Origin: JANMES01 sp038329865
Lineage (GTDB): Bacteria; Planctomycetota; Phycisphaerae; Tepidisphaerales; Tepidisphaeraceae
DNA length: 64,000 nucleotides
Assembly: GCA_038329865.1 (NCBI GenBank)
Contig: JBBQNK010000003.1
Span: forward strand, 102,122-166,121
Reading direction: 5' to 3'
Part shown: in pieces, positions 7,246 to 15,563 of the stretch
Position numbering within the stretch: position 1 is the first letter of the stretch
Layout of the letters: every line of letters begins with the position of its first letter
The notes under the pieces: generated by a model
Told to the model about the DNA's origin: nothing
The model's input: the letters and a program-made list of their open reading frames with translations, nothing else
Database searches by the model: none
Translations under genes and position numbers: made by a program

Positions 7246-9102
7246 ATGCCCGCAGATATCACCATGCCGCAGCTTTCGGACACCATGACCGAGGGCACCG
7301 TCGTCAAATGGCACAAGAAGGAAGGCGACAAGGTCAAGGCCGGCGAGAAGATCGCCGACGTCGAGACCGACAAGGCCGTCATGGAAATGGAATCGTTCGA
7401 CGACGGCACGATCGCCGCGATTTTGGTGAAGGACGGAGAGAAAGTCCCCGTCGGCGCAAAGCTCGCGGTGATCGCGACCGGATCGGAGAAAGTTGAAGAT
7501 GTGAAAAAATCCGCAGGCGGTCCGCCCGCTTCAGCGGGTGGCGCTGCTCCGACTAAACCTGCGCCCGCAAGCGCCGCGCCTGCGAAACCGCAAGCGAGCG
7601 TCGCGAGCGCCGCACCTACCGCGCACGCGAAGGCGCAATCGACTCCCGCGTCTTCCGCAACTCCATCAGTTGCTCCCAGCATTCCCACTCCTTCCCGAGA
7701 AAAGAAAAATTACAACTTCGACATCCTTGTCATCGGCGGCGGTCCCGCCGGATACGCGGCCGCCATCCGCGCGGGGCAGCTGAAGAAGCGCGTCCTCTGC
7801 GTCGAGAAAGAAAACCTCGGCGGCACGTGCCTCAACTGGGGGTGCATCCCCACCAAGGCGCTGCTCGAAGACGGCGCGTTCATCCGCAAGATGCGCGAAG
7901 AGGCCGGCCATCGCGGTGTGACGTTCGATAATTTCAAAGTCGATTTCTCCAAGCCGATCGCGCGAAGCCGCGCCATCGCCGACAAACTTTCCAAGGGGAT
8001 CGCGCACCTCTTTCGCAAGTACGAAGTGAAGAGCGAGTTCGGCGTCGGCAAGATCACCGCGCCGAACACCGTTGAAATCACCGGCAAGGACGGCAAAAAA
8101 ACCGTCACGGCCGAGCACATCGTCATCGCCACCGGCGCCCGTACCCGGCCGCTGCCTGGCGTTACGTTTGACGGCAAAACCATCATCACCAGCCGCGAGG
8201 CGATGAATCTGCCCGCACAACCCAAGCGGCTCGCGATCATCGGCGCCGGCGCGATCGGCTGCGAGTTCGCCGACTTCTACTCCGCCATGGGCACTGAAGT
8301 CGAGATCGTCGAGATGATGGATCACCTCCTGCCGATCGAGGACGAGGACTGCTCCATCCTGCTCGAGCGGCTGTACGCCAAGCGAGGCATCAAGCTGCAC
8401 CTCAAGAGCAAGACCGAGAAGGTCGAAAAGACCGCCACCGGCGTGAAGCTCACGGTCGCCGGCCCGAAGGGGACGACCGTCATCGAGGCAGATCTCGTCC
8501 TCGTCGCCGTCGGCGTGCTGGGGAACGTCGAAGGCATCGCCGATGAAAAGCTCGGCCTGGAGATTTTCAAAAACTCCGTCAAGACCGAGCCCGGCACGTA
8601 CAAGACGAATCTCGAAAACGTCTGGGCCTGCGGCGACGTCATCGGCCCGCCGTGGCTGGCGCACGTCGCGCACCACGAGGCCGTGCAGTGCATTGATCGC
8701 ATCGTTGGCTTGCATGTCGATCCTATTGATTACAAGCAGATCCCCGGCTGCACCTACACGCACCCGCAGGTGGCGAGCATGGGCTACACCGAGAAGAAAG
8801 CCCGCGAGGCCGGGTATGAAATCAAGATCGGAAAATTCCCCTTCGCCGCGAGCGGCCGGGCGCTGGCCGCGGGGGAGAGCGACGGCTTCGTCAAACTCAT
8901 CTTCGAGAAAAAGTACGGTGAGCTTCTGGGCGTGCACATGATCGGCGAAAACGTCACCGAACTGCTGGCCGAGCTCGTGCTCGCGCGGAAACTCGAGGCG
9001 ACGGAGATGGAAATCCTCGAAGCCATGCACCCGCACCCCACCATGAGCGAAGCTATCATGGAAGCCGCCGCCGCGGCGGACGGGCGAGCGATTCATATTT
9101 AG
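7246..9102 (+). CDS. lpdA: dihydrolipoamide dehydrogenase (E3) with N-terminal lipoyl domain
   Basis: 618 residues, about 150 longer than a plain E3 because residues 1-80 are a lipoyl domain nearly identical to that of the neighbouring E2 (Lys43 in ETDKAVMEME). After an Ala/Pro linker come the FAD site GGGPAGYAAAIRAG (about 164), the redox pair in GGTCLNWGC (about 190), the NAD site GAGAIGCEFA, the second FAD motif (VWACGDV), and the C-terminal base in HPHPTMSEA. It reoxidises dihydrolipoamide with NAD+. The ribosome site CGGAGATAG supports the start. A repeat unit lies in frame in the linker (7518-7545). This is the last operon gene; a terminator follows at 9134. Confidence 0.95.
   Translation: MPADITMPQLSDTMTEGTVVKWHKKEGDKVKAGEKIADVETDKAVMEMESFDDGTIAAILVKDGEKVPVGAKLAVIATGSEKVEDVKKSAGGPPASAGGAAPTKPAPASAAPAKPQASVASAAPTAHAKAQSTPASSATPSVAPSIPTPSREKKNYNFDILVIGGGPAGYAAAIRAGQLKKRVLCVEKENLGGTCLNWGCIPTKALLEDGAFIRKMREEAGHRGVTFDNFKVDFSKPIARSRAIADKLSKGIAHLFRKYEVKSEFGVGKITAPNTVEITGKDGKKTVTAEHIVIATGARTRPLPGVTFDGKTIITSREAMNLPAQPKRLAIIGAGAIGCEFADFYSAMGTEVEIVEMMDHLLPIEDEDCSILLERLYAKRGIKLHLKSKTEKVEKTATGVKLTVAGPKGTTVIEADLVLVAVGVLGNVEGIADEKLGLEIFKNSVKTEPGTYKTNLENVWACGDVIGPPWLAHVAHHEAVQCIDRIVGLHVDPIDYKQIPGCTYTHPQVASMGYTEKKAREAGYEIKIGKFPFAASGRALAAGESDGFVKLIFEKKYGELLGVHMIGENVTELLAELVLARKLEATEMEILEAMHPHPTMSEAIMEAAAAADGRAIHI
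7518..7545. repeat. REP-like unit inside the lpdA linker
   Basis: The palindrome GTCCGCCCGCTTCAGCGGG with flanking GGC/GGTGGC lies in the coding sequence of the E3 linker and is translated as GGPPASAGGA. The same unit, almost base for base, occurs at the end of rsmD (58187-58215), and a fragment follows rpsL (48285-48305). Confidence 0.75.
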
Positions 9103-9133
9103 TCGTCCTTTTCGAGCAACGACACTCACAAGT

Positions 9134-9160
9134 CCACGGCAATGCTGCCGTGGGCTTTTC
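9134..9160 (+). terminator. intrinsic terminator of the PDH operon
   Basis: An 8-base-pair stem (CCACGGCA / TGCCGTGG) with a 4-base loop is followed by GCTTTTC, 32 bases after the lpdA stop. Confidence 0.7.
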
Positions 9161-9256
9161 GTTTGCTTACGCTGACCAATTCAACGATCCGCCACCGTTA
9201 TTTTTCTTTCGCGTCACCTCTGTTTCGCGCAACCCCCGGCCCGGCCATCGCTTTGG

Positions 9257-9440
9257 CCGAATGCGCAGGTGACCAAAGGTGACCTTAGGTGACAGGAGTG
9301 TTCGAAAAAGTGCGTACGAAAACGTACGGAAAGGTACAAAAAGGGACGGAAAGGGACGGATTCCGTCGCGAAAGGTACGGGTAAGTCTGACGATCTTTCC
9401 ACCCCAACGGCCGCCGGTTGGGTTGTCAAAGAGCGCTCAC
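9257..9440 (+). other. purine-rich non-coding element ending in TCAAAGAGC
   Basis: Consists of repeated short words (AGGTGACC, AAAGGTGACC, AAAGGTAC, AAAGGGACGG) over about 120 bases, then a pyrimidine-rich part and GTTGTCAAAGAGC at 9423-9435. A similarly built element lies at 51855-51965. No gene is seen in it. It may be a degenerate mobile element or a non-coding RNA. Confidence 0.45.
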
Positions 9441-9478
9441 ATCCGTAGCGCAACATCTCCGCTCCCACCTATACGACA

Positions 9479-9612
9479 GCGCTGCGCCGCCGGCGCAACA
9501 GGCGCGCAGCGCCGCCGACGGAATTGTGATAACCACGGGATTTTCGACGAATGATTTTCTGCTTTTCCTATTTCGCGCGCTGCGCCAGCGGCGAAACGCC
9601 GGCGCAGCGCTC
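9479..9612. repeat. pair of GCGCTGCGCC palindromes (REPIN-like)
   Basis: Two palindromic G+C-rich units, 9479-9513 and 9577-9612, each opening with GCGCTGCGCC and closing with its complement, are separated by about 63 bases of AT-richer sequence. They match the two-unit layout of the other repeats in this window. Confidence 0.65.
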
Positions 9613-9649
9613 GAAGTATTGAATCGGGACGAGGTGCGAGGCGATCGAT

Positions 9650-9945
9650 GGGCGATCGACTGAGGCTCTGGGGCCCATCGGGGGCGACCGATAGCTCCCC
9701 GTTGAAGGACGAAGGGCCTGCCGTTCCCTATTGGCACAATCTTCGTGATACTCCCGGAATTAGGCAGAATCTGTCCGCCTACACTGAATTGACTTCCCCC
9801 ATTTCGCCGATAGCATTACCAGACCGATGAAGACCCCAGCCCCCAACATGATTATTCGAAGCGGAAGGAAAACTGTTCGCTCCTAGGGCTGCTGCACCAT
9901 CTGAAACCAAGCAAACCCTGAGGCGAACGCCTCGGGGTTTTTTTG
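9650..9945 (+). ncRNA. candidate structured RNA or leader upstream of the MATE gene
   Basis: About 295 bases without a convincing gene. A strong hairpin lies near the start (GGGG..ATCGG / CCGAT..CCCC, 9670-9701), several further short inverted repeats follow, and the segment ends in an intrinsic terminator (9914-9944). I compared it by eye with tmRNA, RNase P, 6S, SRP RNA and the ykkC riboswitch and saw none of their conserved cores. It may be an independent small RNA or an attenuated leader of the MATE gene that begins about 96 bases after the terminator. Confidence 0.3.
9914..9944 (+). terminator. intrinsic terminator before the MATE gene
   Basis: An 11-base-pair stem (AACCCTGAGGC / GCCTCGGGGTT) with a GAAC loop runs into a tract of eight T. 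No protein gene ends within 800 bases upstream, so it must end an RNA transcript or act as an attenuator. Confidence 0.8.
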
Positions 9946-9964
9946 TCGGATGGGTTTGTTCACG

Positions 9965-10010
9965 CGGTCGCTGTGCGGCCGGATTCCGGAATCTGGCTGC
10001 ACAGCGACCG
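9965..10010. repeat. 12-bp inverted repeat ahead of the MATE gene
   Basis: CGGTCGCTGTGC and its exact complement flank a 22-base centre that is itself partly palindromic (CCGGATTCCGG). It lies 30 bases before the MATE start. It could be an operator, a leader hairpin or another repeat unit. Confidence 0.5.
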
Positions 10011-10040
10011 GCGTGGGAATGCGTCAAAACGGTGGATGGA

Positions 10041-11480
10041 ATGTCAGATCAACTCAAGCAACTTCCCGTTCTCGAAACCTCGCCGTTGCGGGAGTTGCTG
10101 GGGCTCGCGCTGCCGACGGTGGCGCAGATGGCTTCGTACACCGTCATGCAGTTCATCGATACGTGGATGCTCTCGTGGCTCGGGCCGAGCGCGCCGGCGG
10201 CGGCGAGCAACGCGGGGATGCTGGCGTTTTCGTTCATGAGCTTTGGGATGGGGTTGCTCTTCGTGGTGAACACGCTGGCCAGTCAGGATTACGGAGCCGG
10301 GCGGTTCACGCACTGCGGGCGGCACTTATGGCAGGGCGTTTGGTTCGCGATCGCGTACGCGACACTGGCGTGCCCGATCGTGCTGCTGGCGCCGGCGCTG
10401 TGGCGGCTGTTCCATCACGATGCGGCCTTCACGGCGATGGAGATCGTCTACTTCCGCATCACTATCGCGACGGCGGCGCTCAAGCTGATTCAGACGGCGT
10501 TCTCGCAGTTTCTGCTGGCCACGAATCGGCCCAACGTGGTGATGTTCGCGGCGGTGGCGGGCGTGATCGTCAATGCGATTTTCGCGTACGCGCTGATCTG
10601 GGGCCGGCTGGGGTTTGCGCAGCACGGCATCGCTGGTGCGGCGGTTGCGCAGGCGATCGGCGTGGGCGTGGAGTGCGCGATCGAGATCGTGGTGAGCCTC
10701 GCCGGCGCGGGCCGGGCGAAATTCGGCGCTGGCGATTGGCGGCTGCGCTTCGCGGAGTTCAGGCAACTGATCACGATCGGCTTCGGCACGGGCGTGCAGT
10801 TCCTGGTCGATATCCTGGCATGGTCGATGTTCATGCTCGTGGTGATCGGCCAGTTCGGCGGGAAGGCGATGGCGGCCAACGCGTTCATGTTCCGGTACCT
10901 GGTGCTCAGCTTCATGCCCGCGCTGGGGATCAGCCAGGCGGTGACGGCGCTGGTCGGCCGGTACATCGGCGCGGGCCGGCCGGAAGTTGCCAAGCAGCGG
11001 GCGGGCCTGGGATTCATCGTTGCATCGACGTACATGACCGTATGCGCGGCGATCTATCTACTGGGTCGTCACGTGTTGATGCGACTCTTCACCGACGACC
11101 CGGAAGTGATCAAAGCCGGTGCGGTATTGATGGTGTTCGCCGCGTTCTACCAGTTCTTCGACGCGATGTTCATCGTGTACAACGGCGCGCTGCGCGGCGC
11201 CGGCGATACGTTCGTGCCGGCCTGCGTGACGGCGGTGCTGTGCTGGACGATTACGGTGGTGGGCGGGTACGTGGTGGGGCGCGTTTTCCCGCAGTGGGGG
11301 ATGGCCGGACCGTGGCTGGCGGCGACGGTGTACGGGGTGATCCTGGGGCTGTTCATGCGCCGGCGATTCCTCAACGGCAAGTGGCAGGCGAAGGGGCCGC
11401 TGACTGGATTAACGTCTGACTCGAATAACCGTGAAGATTCCGCTAAATTGGCGGATCTAGGAGTGAGTGGAGCGCCATGA
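10041..11480 (+). CDS. MATE family multidrug/cation efflux transporter
   Basis: About 479 residues with roughly twelve hydrophobic segments in two related halves, the usual MATE size and layout. The first half starts LLGLALPTVAQMASYTVMQFIDTWMLSWLG, typical of TM1-TM2. It probably exports cationic compounds using a Na+ or H+ gradient. GGTGG six bases upstream favours the ATG at 10041 over 10032. The C-terminal tail (about 25 polar residues) reaches the ATGA overlap with ileS, so translation of the two may be coupled. An unexplained terminator and a hairpin lie upstream. Confidence 0.9.
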   Translation: MSDQLKQLPVLETSPLRELLGLALPTVAQMASYTVMQFIDTWMLSWLGPSAPAAASNAGMLAFSFMSFGMGLLFVVNTLASQDYGAGRFTHCGRHLWQGVWFAIAYATLACPIVLLAPALWRLFHHDAAFTAMEIVYFRITIATAALKLIQTAFSQFLLATNRPNVVMFAAVAGVIVNAIFAYALIWGRLGFAQHGIAGAAVAQAIGVGVECAIEIVVSLAGAGRAKFGAGDWRLRFAEFRQLITIGFGTGVQFLVDILAWSMFMLVVIGQFGGKAMAANAFMFRYLVLSFMPALGISQAVTALVGRYIGAGRPEVAKQRAGLGFIVASTYMTVCAAIYLLGRHVLMRLFTDDPEVIKAGAVLMVFAAFYQFFDAMFIVYNGALRGAGDTFVPACVTAVLCWTITVVGGYVVGRVFPQWGMAGPWLAATVYGVILGLFMRRRFLNGKWQAKGPLTGLTSDSNNREDSAKLADLGVSGAP

Positions 11481-14400
11481 GCATCGAAAAAACTGCACAA
11501 AAAGTCAGCTACAAAGAGACGCTCAATCTCCCGCAAACCACGTTTGCCATGGAGGCCAAGCTCGTCACCAACGAGCCTCTGCGCTTAAAGAAATGGCAGG
11601 ACGCCAAGCTGTACGATGAGCTGCTGGCCGCGCGCGCCAACTCGCCCAAGGGCAAATGGATCCTGCACGACGGACCGCCGTTCGCGAACGGCGACATCCA
11701 CATCGGCCATCTGATCAACAAGACGCTCAAGGACATCATCCTGCGCTTCCGCACGATGCAGGGCTTTCAAACGCCGTACGTGCCGGGGTGGGATTGCCAC
11801 GGATTGCCGATCGAGCACAAGATCCAGCAGGAAGTGAAGAAGGCCGGCAAGGATTTCCGCGCGATGAGCCTGCTCGAGGTGCGCCAACTCTGCTATGCAT
11901 CGGCCGAGCATTTCGCGAAGGCTCAAAGCGAGCAATTCCAACGACTCGGCATTCTGGGCGACTGGGCCAATCCGTATCTCACGATGGATCGCAAGTACGA
12001 GGCGAAAACGCTTGAGGTCTTCGCGAAATTCGTGGAGGCCGGGCTGGTGTACAAGCAGCTCAAGCCGGTGTCGTGGTCGATCGCGAATCAAACCGCGCTG
12101 GCCGACGCGGAGCTCGAGTACAAGGACGTGGACGATCAATCCGTGTACGTGGAGTTCGCGGCGGCGAATCCCGGCGCGTTTAAATCGCAGTTCGACCTGC
12201 GGCTGAACGCGAAGGTGTCGTATTTAATCTGGACGACCACGCCGTGGACGCTGCCGGCCAACATGGCGATCGCCGTGCACCCGGACGTGGAGTACGCCCT
12301 CGTCAAATACAAGCGGAATGAAGACTGGCACGTGAGCGTGATCGCGGCGGCGCTGGTCGAAAAAGTGCTGAGCACCCGCGAAGGCGTGAGCGATGTTGAA
12401 TTGGTGAAGAAAGTCCTCGGCAAGGAACTGGTCGGCCAGGAATATCGCCATCCGTTCATCGACCGCACCGGAAAGATCGTGCACGCCGAGTACGTGACGA
12501 CGACCGATGGCACGGGCCTCGTTCACACCGCCCCCGGTCACGGCGAAGACGACTACGCCACCGGCATCCGCGAAGGGATCGACATCTACTGTCCGGTGCT
12601 CGCCAATGGCCGATTCGATGCGACCGTGCCGGATTATCTGGTCGGCAAGACGGTGTGGGAAGGCAATCCGATCGTCATCGAGAAGCTGAAAGAGCTCGGC
12701 GTACTGCTGGCCGTCGAAACGATCCGGCACAGCTATCCGCACGATTGGCGGAGCAAGACGCCGACGATCTTCCGCGCGACGGAGCAGTGGTTTGTGGCGA
12801 TGGATAGGGCCTACGAAAGTGGCACGGGCGGCTCGCCCGTGTCTGCGTCTGCCGGCAAACCCACGGGCGGGCCGCCCGTGCCACAAAATGCGACACTGCG
12901 CGAACGTGCGGAGCGATCGATCTATTTGTCCGACGTACCCGCCTTCACCTCCGAAGTGACTGAGGACATCGCGGCGTCGCTCAAAGGACTTTCAGAATTT
13001 GACGCCGCCGGTGAACATCTGAAAAAGGCGACCGCCGTCACGAACAATGTTATCGAATATGTCGCCGGTCCACCGATCACGTTTATTCCCGATTGGGGAA
13101 AAAATAGAATCGGAAGCATGATCGAAAGTCGCCCGGACTGGTGCATCTCCCGCCAGCGCGCCTGGGGTCTGCCGATCCCCGTTTTCTACAACGAGGCCGG
13201 TGAAGCTTTGCTCACCAAGGAAAGCGTGCTCGCCGTCGCTAAGCGGTTTGCGGAGAAAGGCTCCGACGCGTGGTTCACCGACTCGCCGGCGGAGTTGCTT
13301 GGCGAGTTTGATCCCGGCGCGAAGTTTCCGAAAGAAAAACTCCGCAAGGAAAAGGACATCTTCGACGTCTGGTTCGAGTCCGGCAGCAGTTGGCATGCGG
13401 TGCTGCAGGCGCGGCCGAATCTGGCGTTCCCGGCCGATTTGTATCTGGAAGGTTCGGATCAACATCGCGGGTGGTTCCAGCTCTCGCTTTTGCCGGCGCT
13501 GGGCGCGACAGGCGTCCCGCCGTTTAAGGCGGTGTTGACCCACGGGTTCGTCGTGAAGCCGGACGGCACGAAGGTCAGCAAGTCCGACAAGGAATACGTG
13601 ACGGCGACGACGGAGATCAACAAGCACGGGGCCGACTTGCTCCGACTCTGGACCAGCAGCGTGGATTACCAGGGCGACATCCCGGCGTCGCCGAAAGCGC
13701 TGCAGGAGTTCGGCGACAAGTACCGAAAAATCCGTAACACGCTGAAATATCTGATGAGCAATCTGTCGGATTTCGATCCGTCCGCGAAGGCGCCTGCGAT
13801 CCCCGCGAGTAGTTTGGATGGCTGGGCGTCTGCAGAACTCGACACGCTCATCCGCGACGTCGTCGACGCGTACGACAAATACCAGCTCCACCGCGCCTTC
13901 CGCCTGCTGCACGATTTCTGCGCCGTACAGATCAGCGCGATCTACGGCAACGCGATGAAGGACCGCATGTACTGCGACGCGATCGATTCGCCGCTGCGTC
14001 GTCGTGCTCAATCGGTCATGCACAGAATGGCCGTCGCGCTCACGAAGCTGCTCGCGCCGATCCTCGTCTTCACCGCCGACGAAGCGTGGGAACATCTCAA
14101 GCGAGACGCCGCTGACGCGGCGCTGTCGAGCGTTCATTTGGCGACGTTCCCCGAGCCGCTGAATCCGCCGGCGAGTGAGGAGCAGAAGGTGGAGTGGAGG
14201 CAGTTGCTCGAACTTCGCGATGCGGCTCTACTGCAGCTCGACGGGCTGAAAAAGTCCGTAGGCCTGAACAAGGCGATCGAGGCCGAGGTGGTTTATCCGG
14301 CTAAGTTGCAACCTGTACTGGGGAAATACGGCGTTGACCTGGAAGATCTGGTCGGCGCGGGTTTTCATCGTTTTGAAAATCTGCCGGAGCTGCAGGTGCT

Positions 14401-14524
14401 CGACACGCGGGAAAAATATCCCGCTTGCGCACGAAGTTGGAAGCGCCGGCCGGATGTCGGCAGCGAGGCGCAATACCCTGACCTTTCCGCGCGCGATGCC
14501 GCTGCGGTGAAAGCAAGAAGCTAG
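11477..14524 (+). CDS. ileS: isoleucyl-tRNA synthetase
   Basis: 1015 residues, longer than the usual 920-940. The class I signatures are intact: the HIGH motif (near residue 75, in GDIHIGHLINKT) and KVSKS (near 698). The editing domain is present (TTTPWTLPANMAIAV, GTGLVHTAPGHGEDDY). An extra segment of about 90 residues follows QWFVAMD; part of it (about 448-469) is encoded by a palindromic repeat. The C-terminal zinc-finger region aligns as YPACARSW...LSARDAAAV where bacterial enzymes have CxRCW...LCGRC, so only one of four cysteines remains. The ATG overlaps the MATE stop (ATGA), and TAGGAG upstream gives a ribosome site. Confidence 0.95.
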   Translation: MSIEKTAQKVSYKETLNLPQTTFAMEAKLVTNEPLRLKKWQDAKLYDELLAARANSPKGKWILHDGPPFANGDIHIGHLINKTLKDIILRFRTMQGFQTPYVPGWDCHGLPIEHKIQQEVKKAGKDFRAMSLLEVRQLCYASAEHFAKAQSEQFQRLGILGDWANPYLTMDRKYEAKTLEVFAKFVEAGLVYKQLKPVSWSIANQTALADAELEYKDVDDQSVYVEFAAANPGAFKSQFDLRLNAKVSYLIWTTTPWTLPANMAIAVHPDVEYALVKYKRNEDWHVSVIAAALVEKVLSTREGVSDVELVKKVLGKELVGQEYRHPFIDRTGKIVHAEYVTTTDGTGLVHTAPGHGEDDYATGIREGIDIYCPVLANGRFDATVPDYLVGKTVWEGNPIVIEKLKELGVLLAVETIRHSYPHDWRSKTPTIFRATEQWFVAMDRAYESGTGGSPVSASAGKPTGGPPVPQNATLRERAERSIYLSDVPAFTSEVTEDIAASLKGLSEFDAAGEHLKKATAVTNNVIEYVAGPPITFIPDWGKNRIGSMIESRPDWCISRQRAWGLPIPVFYNEAGEALLTKESVLAVAKRFAEKGSDAWFTDSPAELLGEFDPGAKFPKEKLRKEKDIFDVWFESGSSWHAVLQARPNLAFPADLYLEGSDQHRGWFQLSLLPALGATGVPPFKAVLTHGFVVKPDGTKVSKSDKEYVTATTEINKHGADLLRLWTSSVDYQGDIPASPKALQEFGDKYRKIRNTLKYLMSNLSDFDPSAKAPAIPASSLDGWASAELDTLIRDVVDAYDKYQLHRAFRLLHDFCAVQISAIYGNAMKDRMYCDAIDSPLRRRAQSVMHRMAVALTKLLAPILVFTADEAWEHLKRDAADAALSSVHLATFPEPLNPPASEEQKVEWRQLLELRDAALLQLDGLKKSVGLNKAIEAEVVYPAKLQPVLGKYGVDLEDLVGAGFHRFENLPELQVLDTREKYPACARSWKRRPDVGSEAQYPDLSARDAAAVKARS
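12820..12883. repeat. REPIN-like element within ileS
   Basis: Two palindromic arms (TGGCACGGGCGGCTCGCCCG and its near-exact inverse) around a 20-base centre lie inside the synthetase frame. The translation GTGGSPVSASAGKPTGGPPVP keeps the frame open. The same family occurs between genes at 36498-36564. Confidence 0.9.
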
Positions 14525-14582
14525 TCTCCGGACTGTCCGCTTGAGCGGCCGGTCCATCAGTTCTTCACCGAATAGGTGCCCT

Positions 14583-15455
14583 ATGCTCGTACTCACGCGA
14601 CAGCGCGAACAATCCATCATGATCGGTGATGACATCGACATTACCGTCATCGATATTCGCGGCGACAAGGTGCGGCTCGGGATCAATGCGCCCCGAAATA
14701 TCACCGTCCACCGCAAAGAAATCTTCGAACAGATCAAGCGAGAGAACGAGCAGGCGGCCACGCTGCATCCGAATGAGCTGCACGGCGTGGCGGGGAAAGT
14801 CGTCGAGCCGGAGACAGGAGCCCACATGAAAATCGCCGCGCCGCCGATCCGCCTGGCCGTCCTCGCCAGCGGCGGTGGGACCACGCTGCAGAACCTGATC
14901 GACCAGATCCGCGCCGGCACATTGGCGGCGGAGATCGGCGTGGTGATCGCCTCGAAAGCCACGAGTGCCGCGATCACCCGCGCCGAGGCGGCGGGCATCA
15001 AGGCAGTCATCATCGATCGCAAGAATTCGCCGGACCTGGATACGTTCAGCCGCCAGGTCTTCGCCGCGTGCGACGAGGCGGGTGTCGATCTCGTCTGCCT
15101 CGGCGGGTGGCTTTCGCTTCTCAAGCTCCCCGAAAAATACCGCGGCCGGGCGATGAACATCCACCCCGCGCTGCTCCCAAGCTTCGGCGGTGCGGGCCTG
15201 TACGGCTCGCGCGTGCACCAGGCGGTCCTCGCCACCGGCTGCAAGGTGAGCGGGTGCACGGTGCATTTCATCGACGACGCGTACGACACCGGCCCGATCA
15301 TCCTGCAGCGCTGCTGCCCTGTCCGCGATGACGACACGCCCGACTCGCTCGCGCACCGCGTCTTCGAGGAAGAAAAACTCGCGTACCCGCAGGCGATCAC
15401 GCTCTACCAGCAGGGCAAGCTGAAGTTGGATGGAAGACGCGTGAAAATCGGATGA
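14583..15455 (+). CDS. csrA: CsrA-PurN continuous reading frame (apparent fusion)
   Basis: The frame opens at 14583 with a complete CsrA: MLVLTRQREQSIMIGDDI, the VRLGINAP strand and the VHRKEIFEQI helix (residues 1-60). After about 20 further residues (HPNELHGVAGKVVEPETGAH), where a CsrA stop is expected, it continues without interruption into PurN at residue 82. CsrA dimers bind GGA motifs in mRNA leaders and control translation. The fused product would be 290 residues. An internal start for PurN is strong, so both a fusion protein and free PurN could be made. A lost stop codon or a sequencing error is the main alternative. The weak AGGTG ribosome site lies before 14583. Confidence 0.85.
   Translation: MLVLTRQREQSIMIGDDIDITVIDIRGDKVRLGINAPRNITVHRKEIFEQIKRENEQAATLHPNELHGVAGKVVEPETGAHMKIAAPPIRLAVLASGGGTTLQNLIDQIRAGTLAAEIGVVIASKATSAAITRAEAAGIKAVIIDRKNSPDLDTFSRQVFAACDEAGVDLVCLGGWLSLLKLPEKYRGRAMNIHPALLPSFGGAGLYGSRVHQAVLATGCKVSGCTVHFIDDAYDTGPIILQRCCPVRDDDTPDSLAHRVFEEEKLAYPQAITLYQQGKLKLDGRRVKIG
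14826..15455 (+). CDS. purN: phosphoribosylglycinamide formyltransferase
   Basis: 209 residues from the internal ATG at 14826, preceded by AGGAG at five bases. It transfers a formyl group from 10-formyl-THF to GAR in purine synthesis. Visible signatures are LASGGGTTLQNLI (phosphate loop), MNIHPALLPSFGG (catalytic Asn and His) and GCTVHFIDDAYDTGPII (catalytic Asp). The length matches the family. The frame is the same as csrA upstream with no stop between them, so this start defines the stand-alone enzyme. Confidence 0.9.
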   Translation: MKIAAPPIRLAVLASGGGTTLQNLIDQIRAGTLAAEIGVVIASKATSAAITRAEAAGIKAVIIDRKNSPDLDTFSRQVFAACDEAGVDLVCLGGWLSLLKLPEKYRGRAMNIHPALLPSFGGAGLYGSRVHQAVLATGCKVSGCTVHFIDDAYDTGPIILQRCCPVRDDDTPDSLAHRVFEEEKLAYPQAITLYQQGKLKLDGRRVKIG

Positions 15456-15471
15456 ACCAAAAAGAAGAATG

Positions 15472-15540
15472 AACGCGGAGACGCGGAGACGCAGAGAAAA
15501 CAAGAAATTCGTCTTCTCTGCGTCTCCGCGTCTCCGCGTT
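15472..15540. repeat. 27-bp perfect inverted repeat of GGAGACGC units
   Basis: Arms of tandem GCGGAGAC units (left) and GTCTCCGC units (right) are perfectly complementary over 27 bases around a 15-base loop. It lies between the converging purN and lipoprotein genes and may act as a bidirectional transcription stop. It resembles the low-complexity hairpins at 35375 and 38334. Confidence 0.9.
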
Positions 15541-15563
15541 TATTCCAATACTTTGAATTCACA

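Noticed and set aside
9650..9945. Possible tmRNA, 6S, SRP RNA, RNase P or ykkC riboswitch.
   Set aside because: None of their conserved core sequences was found; GCGGAAGGAA at 9870 resembles the SRP tetraloop region only superficially.
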